Part shown: positions 7,958-16,229 of the stretch, piece after piece
Layout of the letters: every line of letters begins with the position of its first letter
Position numbering within the stretch: position 1 is the first letter of the stretch
Origin: Novosphingobium naphthalenivorans NBRC 102051
GTDB lineage: Bacteria > Pseudomonadota > Alphaproteobacteria > Sphingomonadales > Sphingomonadaceae
Length of the DNA: 36,779 nucleotides
Direction: 5' to 3'
Assembly (NCBI RefSeq): GCF_001590985.1
Contig: NZ_BCTX01000055.1
Span: 1 to 36,779 of the forward strand
The notes under the pieces: model-generated
What the model was told of the DNA's origin: nothing
Seen by the model: only the letters and a program-made list of their open reading frames with translations
Database searches by the model: none
Made by a program: the position numbers and the translations under genes

Positions 7958-9541
7958 TTAATGTGTCGAGATTTCGGTTTCGGCAGGTCTGGTGGCAGAA
8001 ACGGGAACTTTCAGGTCCTGTTCGAGCCGGGCGATCAGAGCGGACGTTTCCGCTGCGGTTGTCGCAGTGCCGTAAATGTAGAAATCGGGGCGGACCAACA
8101 GGGCTTTCACGCCCAGATCCTGCATTTGCCGGGTGATCTTGCCATTCTGGTCCCGCCATCCGCCGCTGCCGAGCGGCACGATATGGACACCCAGGGCCTG
8201 GGCCGCGGCGCGTGTCTCCCCGTCGAGAGCCGATGCGGGAATGCCCTCGGTAATCAGCGCGAAGGCCTGCCCGGTCAGATCGTCGAGGCGGGAGGGGCCT
8301 GCGGGCGTCTCGATCAGGTCATGCGCGGACAGAGTGCCTGCGCCGGAACCGGCAGGGGCAACGATACCCGCCGTCAGCCCCGGCAGTTTCGGCGGTGGCG
8401 GAGCCTTGCCCGACCAGATCGCTTCATCGCGGGCCCGGGCCTGCTCCGCATCGGGAATGCAGACAATCTGCCCCATGACCATGGCCAGCCGGATGACTTC
8501 GCGCACGTGTGGGCGCCGGGCCGCTTCATAGTCGTCCAGAAGATCGGGCGCTGACACACCGGACAGGACGCGATCGAGCATCCATGAAAGGGTCCAGGCA
8601 TCACGCAGGCCGGAGCACATGCCCTGTCCCAGAAACGGGGGCATCAGGTGCGCGGCATCGCCCGCCAGCATCAGCCGCCCCTTGCGCCAGCCGGTCGCGA
8701 CCAGCGAACGGAAGCGGTAATTGGCCCGCCGGATCAGTTCGCCATCGGCCGGCGTCATCCAGGGGGACAAGAGCTCCCAGACGTTCTCTTCCCGAGCAAG
8801 CTCTTCCGGATCCTCTTCTTCGTGGACCATGAATTCCCAGCGCCGGTTTTCCACCCCGCTTGGCACGATGGTCGTCGGGCGGGCCGGATTGCACCATTGC
8901 GCGGCATCGGGCACGGGCAGGGCGCCCGGATCATTGGGGCGGACATCGACGACAAGCCAGCGCGCGTCGAAGCCCATGTCTTCCATCGGCGTGTCCATGG
9001 CACCGCGCACAAGGCTGTTCGCACCGTCAGCCCCCACGACGTAGCGGGCCGTCAGGGTCCGCGGCTGCGCCGGATCGGCCTGCATCGCCTCGGCATCGTA
9101 AGGCACGATCGTGACATGGACAGTGTCGCCGCGATCCTCGACGGCCGTTGCCTCATGGCACAGGAACAGCGAAAGCTTGCCGAAATCGTCCAGGTTCTTT
9201 TCGAGGATGCGTTCCAGATCGGGCTGGTTGAACAAGTAGCTGACCGGCCCGCCGGAAATGCTTTCGCAGGATTCGTCGATGTCGATCAGCACTTTCCAAT
9301 CGGCATTGTACCAGACGTAGTGATGCATCGGGCGTGAGATGCGGTCGGCTTCGCCGGCAATGCCCATGGCGTGGAACATCCGCTTGATCTCATGATCGAA
9401 CCCGACGGCACGCGGCAGCGGGTAAGCGCAGGGCCAGCGTTCGACGATGGCAACGCTGTGCCCCTTTTCCAGCAGGCGTCGGGCCAGAACCTTGCCTGTC
9501 GGGCCATAGCCGACGATCAGCACGTCGAAATCGTGCATCAT
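7958..9541 (-). CDS. FAD-dependent aromatic hydroxylase, MhpA/PheA-type (group A flavoprotein monooxygenase)
   Basis: A 527-residue flavoprotein with the dinucleotide fold GYGPTG (11-16), the middle motif GADGANSLVR, and the FAD ribityl motif GDAAHLMPP (294-302), followed by a thioredoxin-like C-terminal domain as in MhpA and phenol hydroxylases. It uses NAD(P)H and oxygen to hydroxylate an aromatic ring. A strong site, GGAGAGGAGG, precedes the tandem ATG start. It is the first gene of the minus-strand operon hydroxylase-MFS-reductase-channel. It is one of three such hydroxylases in the window, and its C-terminal half is the most diverged. Confidence 0.87.
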   Translation of the reverse strand: MMHDFDVLIVGYGPTGKVLARRLLEKGHSVAIVERWPCAYPLPRAVGFDHEIKRMFHAMGIAGEADRISRPMHHYVWYNADWKVLIDIDESCESISGGPVSYLFNQPDLERILEKNLDDFGKLSLFLCHEATAVEDRGDTVHVTIVPYDAEAMQADPAQPRTLTARYVVGADGANSLVRGAMDTPMEDMGFDARWLVVDVRPNDPGALPVPDAAQWCNPARPTTIVPSGVENRRWEFMVHEEEDPEELAREENVWELLSPWMTPADGELIRRANYRFRSLVATGWRKGRLMLAGDAAHLMPPFLGQGMCSGLRDAWTLSWMLDRVLSGVSAPDLLDDYEAARRPHVREVIRLAMVMGQIVCIPDAEQARARDEAIWSGKAPPPPKLPGLTAGIVAPAGSGAGTLSAHDLIETPAGPSRLDDLTGQAFALITEGIPASALDGETRAAAQALGVHIVPLGSGGWRDQNGKITRQMQDLGVKALLVRPDFYIYGTATTAAETSALIARLEQDLKVPVSATRPAETEISTH

Positions 9542-10025
9542 TCCTCCTCTCCATCCGGCATGTGTCAGGACACCTGGAAGCCGGTGGTTTGCTTGATGAC
9601 TGAAAGAGTGTCCGGCACTCGCGAGGGGCCTGTTCCCACAGGGTGGGACAGGGGTTGTGCGGATGCCGTTGGAGAAGCGTCTTCCCGGTTGCGGGAACAG
9701 CTTCTCAACTATCGTGCCGGGTCAGGCGGGGGGAACATCCTGTGCAGGTTTACCCCAATGCCGTACCGTCTCTCCTGTGGTGCGCCTTATCATTCAGCGT
9801 CCCTCCTATATTTTGCTGCACAGGAGGTTGCCGTTCCCAGGCGGCGAGCGCACTCGCGATTTTCGTTCTGTCCGCCAGTTGGACGAATCCGGCAGCGGAC
9901 AAGAACCCACGTCACGAAACAGGTCTGCCCGCGAGCTGTCCGCACTTCTGCCTTCCCGGATGGAACAGGAGGCGCCGGCAGGTCGCGGGCAGAAACTGGA
10001 TTGCAAGATTACGTGACGGGGCGTT
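9542..10025. other. Intergenic region with no supported gene
   Basis: This stretch of 484 bases separates the pcaF stop from the start of the hydroxylase operon, both on the minus strand. The plus-strand frames across it (for example from 9371 or 9643) have no ribosome-binding site and no protein-like composition. It must hold the promoter of the hydroxylase operon. The one clear element is the palindrome at 9630-9651. I could not identify a convincing -35/-10 pair. Confidence 0.5.
9630..9651. promoter_or_regulatory. Candidate operator palindrome upstream of the hydroxylase operon
   Basis: CTGTTCCCAC (9630-9639) and GTGGGACAG (9643-9651) form an inverted repeat with one bulged T, about 90 bases upstream of the hydroxylase start at 9541. 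Position and symmetry fit a regulator-binding site; the cognate regulator (IclR or TetR type in this cluster) is unknown. Confidence 0.35.
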
Positions 10026-11234
10026 TCACACCCGCTCTACGGCAAGGGCCAGTCCCATGCCGACGCCGATGCACAGCGTTGCCAGGCCGTAACGGCCGCC
10101 GGTCTTTTCAAGCTGGTGAACGGCGGCCATGGCAATACGCGCGCCGGACATGCCAAGCGGATGCCCCAGCGCAATGGCGCCGCCATTGGCATTGACGTGC
10201 GGCGCATCGTCGGGAAGCCCCAGCGTGCGCAGCACGGCCAGGCTCTGGCTGGCGAAAGCCTCGTTCAGTTCGACGGCATCGAAATCATCGATCCCCAGGC
10301 CAAGGCGGTCCATCAGCTTGCGCGTGGCCGGGACCGGGCCGATCCCCATGACCCGCGGCTCGACACCGGCGGAAGCCATACCCAGAATACGCGCGCGCGG
10401 TGTCAGGCCGAATTCCTTCGCCGCCGCTTCGCTCGCAACGATCATCGCGGCGGCACCGTCGTTGATGCCCGAGGCGTTGCCGGCCGTAACCGTACCGTCC
10501 GGGCCGAACAGGGGCCTGAGTTTGCCGAGGCTCTCGATCGTCATGCCGTCGCGGGGATGTTCGTCGACACGAACGTCCTGCGTCGTCCCTTTCCGGTCGC
10601 CCGGCACGGTGACGGGAACGATGTCTTCCGCATGAAAGCCGCTTGCCTGTGCTGCCGCTGTGCGGAGCTGGCTGCGCAGGGCGAACGCATCCTGGTCCTC
10701 CCGCGAGACACCGAAATCCTGCGCAACATTTTCCCCGGTCTGCGGCATGGTTTCCGTGCCGTAGAGGGCATCCAGGGCCGGATTGACGAAGCGCCAGCCC
10801 ATTGTCGTGTCTTCGATTTTCTGGGCACGGCCAAAAGCCTTCTCAGCCTTGCCCATCACGAATGGCGCGCGTGACATGCTTTCGACGCCGCCAGCAATCA
10901 CCATGCGCATTTCTCCGTTGCCGATCGCCCGGGCCGCCTGGCCGACAGCTTCCAGCCCCGAGGCACAGAGCCGGTTGAGCGTAACACCGGGAACGGTGGC
11001 GGGCAGTCCCGCCAGCAGAAGGCTCATGCGGGCAACATTGCGGTTGTCCTCGCCCGACTGGTTGGCGCAGCCGAAGAAGACCTCCTCGATCGCAGCGGGA
11101 TCGAGCGCCGGATTGCGGCCGAGCAGCGCCCGGATCGGCACCGCCCCCAGATCGTCGGCCCGGACGCGGGAGAGAATGCCGCCGTAGCGGCCAATGGGCG
11201 TGCGCACGGCGTCGCAGATGAAGGCCTCGGTCAT
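10026..11234 (-). CDS. pcaF: 3-oxoadipyl-CoA thiolase
   Basis: A 402-residue thiolase that cleaves 3-oxoadipyl-CoA with CoA into succinyl-CoA and acetyl-CoA, the last step of the beta-ketoadipate pathway. The nucleophile Cys90 (NRLCASG), His358 (GHPLG) and Cys388 (LCIGVGMG) are present. The PcaF-typical GEDNRNVARM at 61-70 favours oxoadipyl-CoA over generic acetoacetyl-CoA thiolase. It follows pcaJ after 18 bases with AAAGG before the ATG, and forms the operon pcaI-pcaJ-pcaF. No ring-cleavage gene of the ortho pathway is adjacent, so 3-oxoadipate must come from elsewhere or from an unusual route. Confidence 0.9.
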   Translation of the reverse strand: MTEAFICDAVRTPIGRYGGILSRVRADDLGAVPIRALLGRNPALDPAAIEEVFFGCANQSGEDNRNVARMSLLLAGLPATVPGVTLNRLCASGLEAVGQAARAIGNGEMRMVIAGGVESMSRAPFVMGKAEKAFGRAQKIEDTTMGWRFVNPALDALYGTETMPQTGENVAQDFGVSREDQDAFALRSQLRTAAAQASGFHAEDIVPVTVPGDRKGTTQDVRVDEHPRDGMTIESLGKLRPLFGPDGTVTAGNASGINDGAAAMIVASEAAAKEFGLTPRARILGMASAGVEPRVMGIGPVPATRKLMDRLGLGIDDFDAVELNEAFASQSLAVLRTLGLPDDAPHVNANGGAIALGHPLGMSGARIAMAAVHQLEKTGGRYGLATLCIGVGMGLALAVERV

Positions 11235-11252
11235 CGGGAATACCTTTCAGGT

Positions 11253-11900
11253 TCAGACGGCAAGGGCCGAGCCAAGGGGAAGGGCGGTCAATGTGCGCAA
11301 GTCGTCCACCGAAACGCCGTCGACCGTTTCCACGACACGGGCGCCATCCGGTCCGACCGCGAACACGCCGAGATCTGTGTAAATGCGGGAGACGCAGCCG
11401 ATTCCGGTCAGCGGGTAAGTGCAGGCCTCAACCAGCTTGCTTTGTCCCTGCCTGGTCAGCAATTCCATCATCACGAAAGTCTGCTTGGCACCGATGGCGA
11501 GGTCCATCGCACCACCCACGGCGGGAATGGCATCGGCGCCGCCGGTATGCCAGTTGGCCAGATCGCCTTTGACCGAAACCTGGAAGGCCCCCAGCACGCA
11601 GATGTCGATGTGCCCGCCGCGCATCATCGCGAAGCTGTCTCCGTGGTGGAAATAGCAGCCGCCGGGCAGCAGCGTTACCGCTTGCTTGCCCGCATTGATC
11701 AGTTCCCAATCCTCTTCGCCGGGAGCAGGGGCGGGGCCCATCCCCAGCAGGCCGTTTTCGCTCTGGAGCAGGATCTCGCGGTCCGCAGGCAGGAAGTTCG
11801 CGACCTTGGTGGGAAGGCCAATGCCCAGATTGACGTAAGCACCCTCGGGAATGTCGCGGGCGACGCGGGCGGCCATCTGGTCGCGGTCGAGACGGTTCAT
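11253..11900 (-). CDS. pcaJ: 3-oxoadipate CoA-transferase subunit B
   Basis: A 215-residue beta subunit of a class I CoA-transferase, with the catalytic glutamate in QSENGLLG (Glu48). With PcaI it moves CoA from succinyl-CoA to 3-oxoadipate. It starts 14 bases after the pcaI stop, with AAGGAAGG as ribosome-binding site. Succinyl-CoA:acetoacetate transferase (ScoB) is a close relative; the neighbouring pcaF and the divergent IclR regulator favour the 3-oxoadipate assignment. Confidence 0.87.
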   Translation of the reverse strand: MNRLDRDQMAARVARDIPEGAYVNLGIGLPTKVANFLPADREILLQSENGLLGMGPAPAPGEEDWELINAGKQAVTLLPGGCYFHHGDSFAMMRGGHIDICVLGAFQVSVKGDLANWHTGGADAIPAVGGAMDLAIGAKQTFVMMELLTRQGQSKLVEACTYPLTGIGCVSRIYTDLGVFAVGPDGARVVETVDGVSVDDLRTLTALPLGSALAV

Positions 11901-11914
11901 GGCGTTTCCTTCCT

Positions 11915-12601
11915 TTATGCGGCGGACCGGGCCGCAGCGCGCGGGATGGCGACGATGCGCTGAACGAATATGCCGGGAGTCACGACGGTTTCGGGATCGA
12001 GAGCGCCGAGGGGAACCGTCTCCGCAATCTGGGCGATCGTCGTCGTGGCCGCCATCGCCATGATCGGGCCGAAATTACGGGCCGTCTTGCTGAAGACGAG
12101 ATTGCCCCAGCGATCACCGCGAAGCGCCTTGATCAGCGCGAAATCGGCACGGATCGGATATTCCAGCACATAGTTCCGGCCGTCGATCGTGCGGGTTTCC
12201 TTTCCGTCCGCCAGCAACGTGCCGTACCCGGTCGGTGTGAAAATGGCGCCGAGGCCGGCTCCGGCGGCCTGTATCCGCGCGGCGAGATTGCCCTGCGGGA
12301 CAAGCTCCAGCTCGATTTTCCCCGCACGGAAGGCGGTGTCGAAATGATGCGAGTCCGCCTGCCGGGGGAAAGAGCAGACGATTTTCCGCACGCGCCCTTC
12401 GCGCACCAGCGCGGCCAGGCCGGTATCCCCGTTTCCCGCGTTGTTGCTGATTACCGTAACGTCCCTGACGTCGCGGGCGATCAGGGCGTCGATCAGTTCG
12501 TCGGGCATACCCGCGGTTCCGAAACCGCCGATCATGACCGATGCACCGTCCTGGATATCCGCCACGGCGGCATGGGCGTCCGTGAATTGCTTGTCGATCA
12601 T
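11915..12601 (-). CDS. pcaI: 3-oxoadipate CoA-transferase subunit A
   Basis: A 228-residue alpha subunit of a class I CoA-transferase with the family signature GGFGTAGMP (25-33), plus SNNAGNGDTGL and GTLLADGKE. It heads the minus-strand operon pcaI-pcaJ-pcaF and has GGAGG before the ATG. It is transcribed divergently from an IclR gene, with an operator-like nested palindrome (12658-12693) between them. A plausible -35 TTGACG lies on the minus strand at 12655-12660, touching that palindrome, so the regulator could act directly on this promoter. Confidence 0.87.
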   Translation of the reverse strand: MIDKQFTDAHAAVADIQDGASVMIGGFGTAGMPDELIDALIARDVRDVTVISNNAGNGDTGLAALVREGRVRKIVCSFPRQADSHHFDTAFRAGKIELELVPQGNLAARIQAAGAGLGAIFTPTGYGTLLADGKETRTIDGRNYVLEYPIRADFALIKALRGDRWGNLVFSKTARNFGPIMAMAATTTIAQIAETVPLGALDPETVVTPGIFVQRIVAIPRAAARSAA

Positions 12602-12657
12602 GCAGCCTCCGGCATTCGTCCTGTTTGGCGGCAGCTTTCATGCACCCGACTTTACGT

Positions 12658-12693
12658 CAACCGATATTCGGATTAATGTCCGATTATCGGTTG
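12658..12693. promoter_or_regulatory. Nested palindromic operator between pcaI and the IclR gene
   Basis: The outer arms CAACCGAT (12658-12665) and ATCGGTTG (12686-12693) are exact inverted repeats. Inside are two 11-bp palindromes, CCGA-TAT-TCGG (12661-12671) and CCGA-TTA-TCGG (12680-12690), with centres 19 bases apart. PcaU/PcaR/PobR-type IclR proteins are known to bind sites made of several repeats of about 10 bp in divergent promoters. The site is next to the -35-like TTGACG for pcaI and 13 bases from the IclR start codon. Confidence 0.7.
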
Positions 12694-12706
12694 AAATTGG
12701 AATACT

Positions 12707-13504
12707 ATGGAAAACGATGATCCGCTGAAAGCGCATGGAGACCCGGATTTCATGACCTCTCTGGCGCGCGGGCTGGCAGTGATGCGTTGTTTTGCCGATG
12801 CCGGGGCGCCCATGTCGATTGCCCAGGCGGCCCGGTTGACGGGACTGAGCCGACCGGCCGTGAAGCGTTGCCTGCACACGCTCGTCCGGTTGGGATATGC
12901 GGCTCAGGACGGAACCCATTACGAGTTGCGGCCCAAGACGCTGGCACTGGGCTATGCCTATCTGTCGTCCAGTTCGCTGGCGATCCGGGCACAGCCATTG
13001 CTGGACCGCCTGCGCGACGAAATCCATGAATCCTGTTCGCTGGGCGTGGTCGAGGAAGACGAAGTCTATTACGTCGCCCGCGCCGAAGTTTCGCGGATCA
13101 TGTCGATTGCGCTGCGGGCGGGCAGCCGTTTGCCGCTCTATTGCACATCGATGGGGCGGGTTCTGCTGGCGGGTTGGGACCGCGCGGATCAGGAAGCCTA
13201 TCTGCGCCGCACGAAACTCGTGGCCCCGACGCCAAAGACCCGAACCGATCCGGCCGGATTGCTGGCCCTGTTCCAGAGTGTGCGGGAAGAAGGCTGCGCG
13301 GTTGTCGATGAGGAACTGGAGGTCGGATTGCGGTCCGTGGCTGTTCCGGTTTTCGCCGCGGGCAAGGTTGTTGCGGCGGTGAATGTCGGCGTGCAGGCAT
13401 CGCGCGTCACGACGGCGGAACTGCGATCGCGCTTTCTTCCGCCGCTCCGCAAGGTTGCTGCAGAGATCGGCATGTTGGGAATGGACCGCCGGGCTCGCTG
13501 GTAG
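12707..13504 (+). CDS. IclR-family regulator, PcaR/PcaU/PobR type
   Basis: A 265-residue IclR regulator. An N-terminal winged helix (about residues 17-75, with SIAQAARLTGLSRPAVKRCLHTL as recognition region) is followed by the IclR effector-binding domain (about 90-255). The motif YYVARAE and the pattern LYCTSMGRVLLA are typical of the PcaU/PobR branch, which senses protocatechuate, 3-oxoadipate or 4-hydroxybenzoate. It is divergent from pcaIJF with an obvious operator between them, so it probably controls that operon and itself. No good Shine-Dalgarno precedes the ATG, so translation may start from a very short leader. Confidence 0.87.
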   Translation: MENDDPLKAHGDPDFMTSLARGLAVMRCFADAGAPMSIAQAARLTGLSRPAVKRCLHTLVRLGYAAQDGTHYELRPKTLALGYAYLSSSSLAIRAQPLLDRLRDEIHESCSLGVVEEDEVYYVARAEVSRIMSIALRAGSRLPLYCTSMGRVLLAGWDRADQEAYLRRTKLVAPTPKTRTDPAGLLALFQSVREEGCAVVDEELEVGLRSVAVPVFAAGKVVAAVNVGVQASRVTTAELRSRFLPPLRKVAAEIGMLGMDRRARW

Positions 13505-13522
13505 CCGGCGGTTCCCAATCGG

Positions 13523-13559
13523 AATGCGCCTCTGCCCGTGGACAGGACAGAGGCGCATT
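13523..13559. terminator. Bidirectional terminator-like hairpin between convergent genes
   Basis: AATGCGCCTCTG (13523-13534) pairs perfectly with CAGAGGCGCATT (13548-13559), a 12-bp stem around a 13-base loop. It lies in the 76-base gap between the plus-strand IclR gene and the minus-strand FAH gene and can serve both. T runs are short. Confidence 0.65.
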
Positions 13560-13580
13560 GCCGTTTCAGTTGCAGAGCAA

Positions 13581-14444
13581 TCAGCCGATCTCTGCTTCCG
13601 GTTTGAACGTGTTCTCGATGTAGCCGAGGCCAGTCACTTCCACGCGGACGACATCGCCCGGCTGCATGAACGTGTTGGTGGCGATCCCGACATTGGACGG
13701 CGTGCCGGTGGCAATCACGTCGCCCGGCTCCAGCGTCATCACCGTGGAGAGGTGCGCGATCTGATCGTAGATGTCGTAGATCATGTCGCCGGTGGACGTG
13801 TGCTGGCGCAGTTCGCCGTTCAGGTAGAGATCGAGTTCGAGCGCGTGCGGATCCGCGATTTCGTCGTCGGTAGTGATCCAGGGGCCGATCGGGCCATGCG
13901 TGTCAAACGATTTGCCCAGCGTAAAGGTGGGGGAGCGCAACTGCCAGTCGCGCGTGCTCACATCGTTGCAGACCAGATATCCGGCAATGACGGAACGCGC
14001 ATCTTCCCGGGAGACATGGCGGCAGCGCTTGCCGATGACCACGCCCATTTCCGCTTCGTAGTCGACCTTGTCCGGAGCCACGGTGGGCAGGGCCAGCGGA
14101 GCGTAGGGGCCATTGATGCAGCTCACCTGCTTGTTGAACCAGAGCTGGGTGGTCGGCACCGGAATACCGGCTTTTGCCGATTCCTCGGCGTGGGCCTTGT
14201 AGTTCATGCCGATCGCGAGATACTTCTGCGGGTCATTGATCGGCGCTTCCAGCATCACTTCCGACAGAAGGCTTTCCGGACCCTTGGCCGAGGCGATTTC
14301 GTCGCGGCGGGTGGGAAGGTCGGTGAGAAGGGCTCGCATCGAATCGCCATATTCGGGGAAGCAGGCGGTCAGATCGGTGATCCGGTCGCCGTCGATGCGG
14401 CCAAGGCGCGTCTGGCCATCAAGCGTGAAGCGGGCGAGTTTCAT
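13581..14444 (-). CDS. Fumarylacetoacetate hydrolase (FAH) family protein, copy 1
   Basis: A 287-residue FAH-family enzyme. The metal ligands Glu130 and Glu132 (DYEAEMGVVIGK) and Asp161 (CNDVSTRDW) are present, and GDVIATGTPSNVG is the C-terminal family motif. Family members hydrolyse carbon-carbon bonds of 1,3-diketone-type ring-fission products, decarboxylate or hydrate oxo-acids. AAGGAGAG precedes the ATG. It is the second gene of the minus-strand pair after the BKACE enzyme and lies in the TetR-divergent unit. A role on a meta-cleavage product is likely; the exact substrate is unknown. Confidence 0.85.
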   Translation of the reverse strand: MKLARFTLDGQTRLGRIDGDRITDLTACFPEYGDSMRALLTDLPTRRDEIASAKGPESLLSEVMLEAPINDPQKYLAIGMNYKAHAEESAKAGIPVPTTQLWFNKQVSCINGPYAPLALPTVAPDKVDYEAEMGVVIGKRCRHVSREDARSVIAGYLVCNDVSTRDWQLRSPTFTLGKSFDTHGPIGPWITTDDEIADPHALELDLYLNGELRQHTSTGDMIYDIYDQIAHLSTVMTLEPGDVIATGTPSNVGIATNTFMQPGDVVRVEVTGLGYIENTFKPEAEIG

Positions 14445-14501
14445 GGGGTATCTCTCCTTGAAAACGGGTAATGCAATTGTAATGGCGGGATGGCTTCCGG
14501 A

Positions 14502-15440
14502 TCAGAAATTGGTGCGATCCGCGCCTTTGAGAGCAAGCCGGGAGCGGGCCTCGTCAGGCGTTGCGATGCCGATGTCGAGCGTTTCCATGATCTGGCGAAT
14601 CTTCGTCACCTGCTCCGCATTCGAGCGTGCCAGCGTGCCGCGCGCCAGATAGAGACTGTCTTCCAGACCCACGCGGACATTGCCGCCCAGCAGGGCATTG
14701 TGCGTTGCCAGCGGCATCTGGTGGCGTCCGGCGGCAAGGACCGAGAATTCCACATCATCACCGAACAGGCGCTGTGCGGTGCGGACCATGTGCAGCAGGT
14801 GATCCACTTCTCCGCCGACCCCGCCCAGAATGCCGAGGCAGAACTGGATGAACAGCGGCGGTTCATAGATCCGTTGATCGATCAGCCAGGCCAGGTTGTA
14901 GAGGTGGCCGAGATCGTAGCATTCGAACTCGAACCGGCACCCTTGCCCTTTGCCGAGCCGTTCCACGATCTCGGCAATGTCGGCAAATGTGTTCTTGAAA
15001 GTTCCGTCGCGGGTCGCTTCCAGAAACGGCTTTTCCCATTCGTAGCGCCACTGGTCCATTTTCGTGGCGGCCGGGAAAAGCCCCATGTTGATCGTCCCCA
15101 TGTTGAGCGACGTCATTTCCGGGCTGGCTTTCTCCGCCGCGGCAAGGCGCAGGTCCAGCGTCATGCCGGGCGCGCCGCCGGTCGTGATGTTCACGACGGC
15201 GCTGGTCGCCTGCTTGATCCGGGGCAGGAATTCCATGAACACATCGGGAGACGACGTCGGCCGGCCGTCCCGGGGATCGCGGGCGTGCAGGTGCAGGATT
15301 GCCGCGCCGGCTTCGGCAGCAGCGATAGCTTCGGCCGCGATCTCGTCGGGCGTCAACGGCAGATGCGGGGACATGCTCGGTGTGTGGAGCGATCCCGTAA
15401 CCGCACAGCTGATGATTGCGGGTCGTTTGCGTGCCTTCAT
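14502..15440 (-). CDS. Beta-keto acid cleavage enzyme (BKACE, DUF849 family)
   Basis: A 312-residue BKACE. The zinc motif HLHARD (50-55) and the loop TTGGAPGM are kept. BKACEs condense a beta-keto acid with acetyl-CoA and split it to acetoacetate and a new acyl-CoA; the first one known, Kce, acts on 3-keto-5-aminohexanoate. The start at ATG 15440 has GGAGGAGAAGG directly upstream; the 23 additional residues of the longer frame lie in the regulatory region and are rejected. It is transcribed divergently from the TetR gene across several palindromes, with the FAH gene 57 bases downstream. It may process a beta-keto acid from ring cleavage. Confidence 0.85.
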   Translation of the reverse strand: MKARKRPAIISCAVTGSLHTPSMSPHLPLTPDEIAAEAIAAAEAGAAILHLHARDPRDGRPTSSPDVFMEFLPRIKQATSAVVNITTGGAPGMTLDLRLAAAEKASPEMTSLNMGTINMGLFPAATKMDQWRYEWEKPFLEATRDGTFKNTFADIAEIVERLGKGQGCRFEFECYDLGHLYNLAWLIDQRIYEPPLFIQFCLGILGGVGGEVDHLLHMVRTAQRLFGDDVEFSVLAAGRHQMPLATHNALLGGNVRVGLEDSLYLARGTLARSNAEQVTKIRQIMETLDIGIATPDEARSRLALKGADRTNF

Positions 15441-15468
15441 CCTTCTCCTCCAGTGGCGTCGCGTCATT

Positions 15469-15483
15469 GCGCAATATTTGCGC
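15469..15483. promoter_or_regulatory. Perfect palindrome in the TetR-BKACE intergenic region
   Basis: GCGCAA-TAT-TTGCGC is a perfect 15-bp inverted repeat, 29 bases upstream of the BKACE start. It may be an operator for a regulator other than that bound at 15493-15528, since its sequence differs. Confidence 0.45.
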
Positions 15484-15492
15484 TTGTTGAGA

Positions 15493-15528
15493 TTGACTAG
15501 ATCGTTCAAACTTGACTAGCAAGTACAA
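15493..15528. promoter_or_regulatory. Tandem TetR-type operators
   Basis: Two 17-bp quasi-palindromes sharing TTGACTAG lie in direct repeat with a 19-base period: TTGACTAG-ATCG-TTCAA (15493-15509) and TTGACTAG-CAAG-TACAA (15512-15528). Both have the TTG...CAA ends of TetR operators and sit midway between the divergent BKACE and TetR genes, so TetR very likely represses both directions from here. Confidence 0.65.
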
Positions 15529-15572
15529 AGATCAAGAATCAACGTTTCGCGTTTGCCGAGAGGAGGATGAGG

Positions 15573-16229
15573 ATGAAGGCAGCTCCCGCACATGCCGCGC
15601 CCATGCGAGGAAACCGTCAACGCCAGCGCACGCGCACGGCGCTTTTGGGCGCTGGGCAGAGGCTGCTTGCCACGCGTCCCATCGAGGGCATCACGATTGA
15701 TGACATCGTTGCCGAAGCCGACGTGGCCAAAGGAAGCTTCTACAATCATTTCAATGACAAGGATGACCTTGTTCGATCCATCCAGCAATTGTTCCAGGGC
15801 GATTGCGAGTTTCACATCTTCGCGGCCAACAGTGAGGTCGAGGATTCTCCGCAGCGGATCGTTCGGGCCATGTGCGTGGTTCTGCGGTACGGGATCGAGC
15901 ATCCGGAACGCCTTCAGGCCATGATGCGCGTCGCCGATTTCGAAACTCTGGAAGACACGCCGCTGAGTGTCGGGCTGAGCACGGATGTCCGGCGCGGCAT
16001 CGAAGCCGGACGGCTGCGGGATATAGATCAGGACACGGCAATTCTGGTCGTCCATGGTCTGGTGAACAGCGCTGTCGCGCATGTGACGTCGCCCGAGAAT
16101 GCGTTTTCTCCGGTCGAACTGGGCACGAAACTGGGGGGCGCAATGCTCCGCGGGCTGGGCGTTGACCGCGAAGAGGCGGGCGCGATCGCTGCGGCGGCCG
16201 CAACGGACATTCTGGGAGGCAAGGCATGA
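15573..16229 (+). CDS. TetR-family transcriptional regulator
   Basis: A 218-residue TetR regulator with the N-terminal helix-turn-helix at about residues 41-62 (IDDIVAEADVAKGSFYNHF) and a variable ligand domain. Two starts two codons apart are possible; ATG 15573 is preferred because AGGAGG (15561-15566) is then six bases upstream rather than touching the start. It begins a plus-strand operon: its stop overlaps the next start as ATGA (16226-16229). It is divergent from the BKACE-FAH genes over tandem operators. It probably responds to a pathway intermediate or CoA ester. Confidence 0.88.
   Translation: MKAAPAHAAPMRGNRQRQRTRTALLGAGQRLLATRPIEGITIDDIVAEADVAKGSFYNHFNDKDDLVRSIQQLFQGDCEFHIFAANSEVEDSPQRIVRAMCVVLRYGIEHPERLQAMMRVADFETLEDTPLSVGLSTDVRRGIEAGRLRDIDQDTAILVVHGLVNSAVAHVTSPENAFSPVELGTKLGGAMLRGLGVDREEAGAIAAAAATDILGGKA

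Noticed and set aside
9371..10195. Plus-strand frame through the 9542-10025 gap
   Set aside because: No ribosome-binding site, no recognisable domain, and it overlaps two real minus-strand genes.
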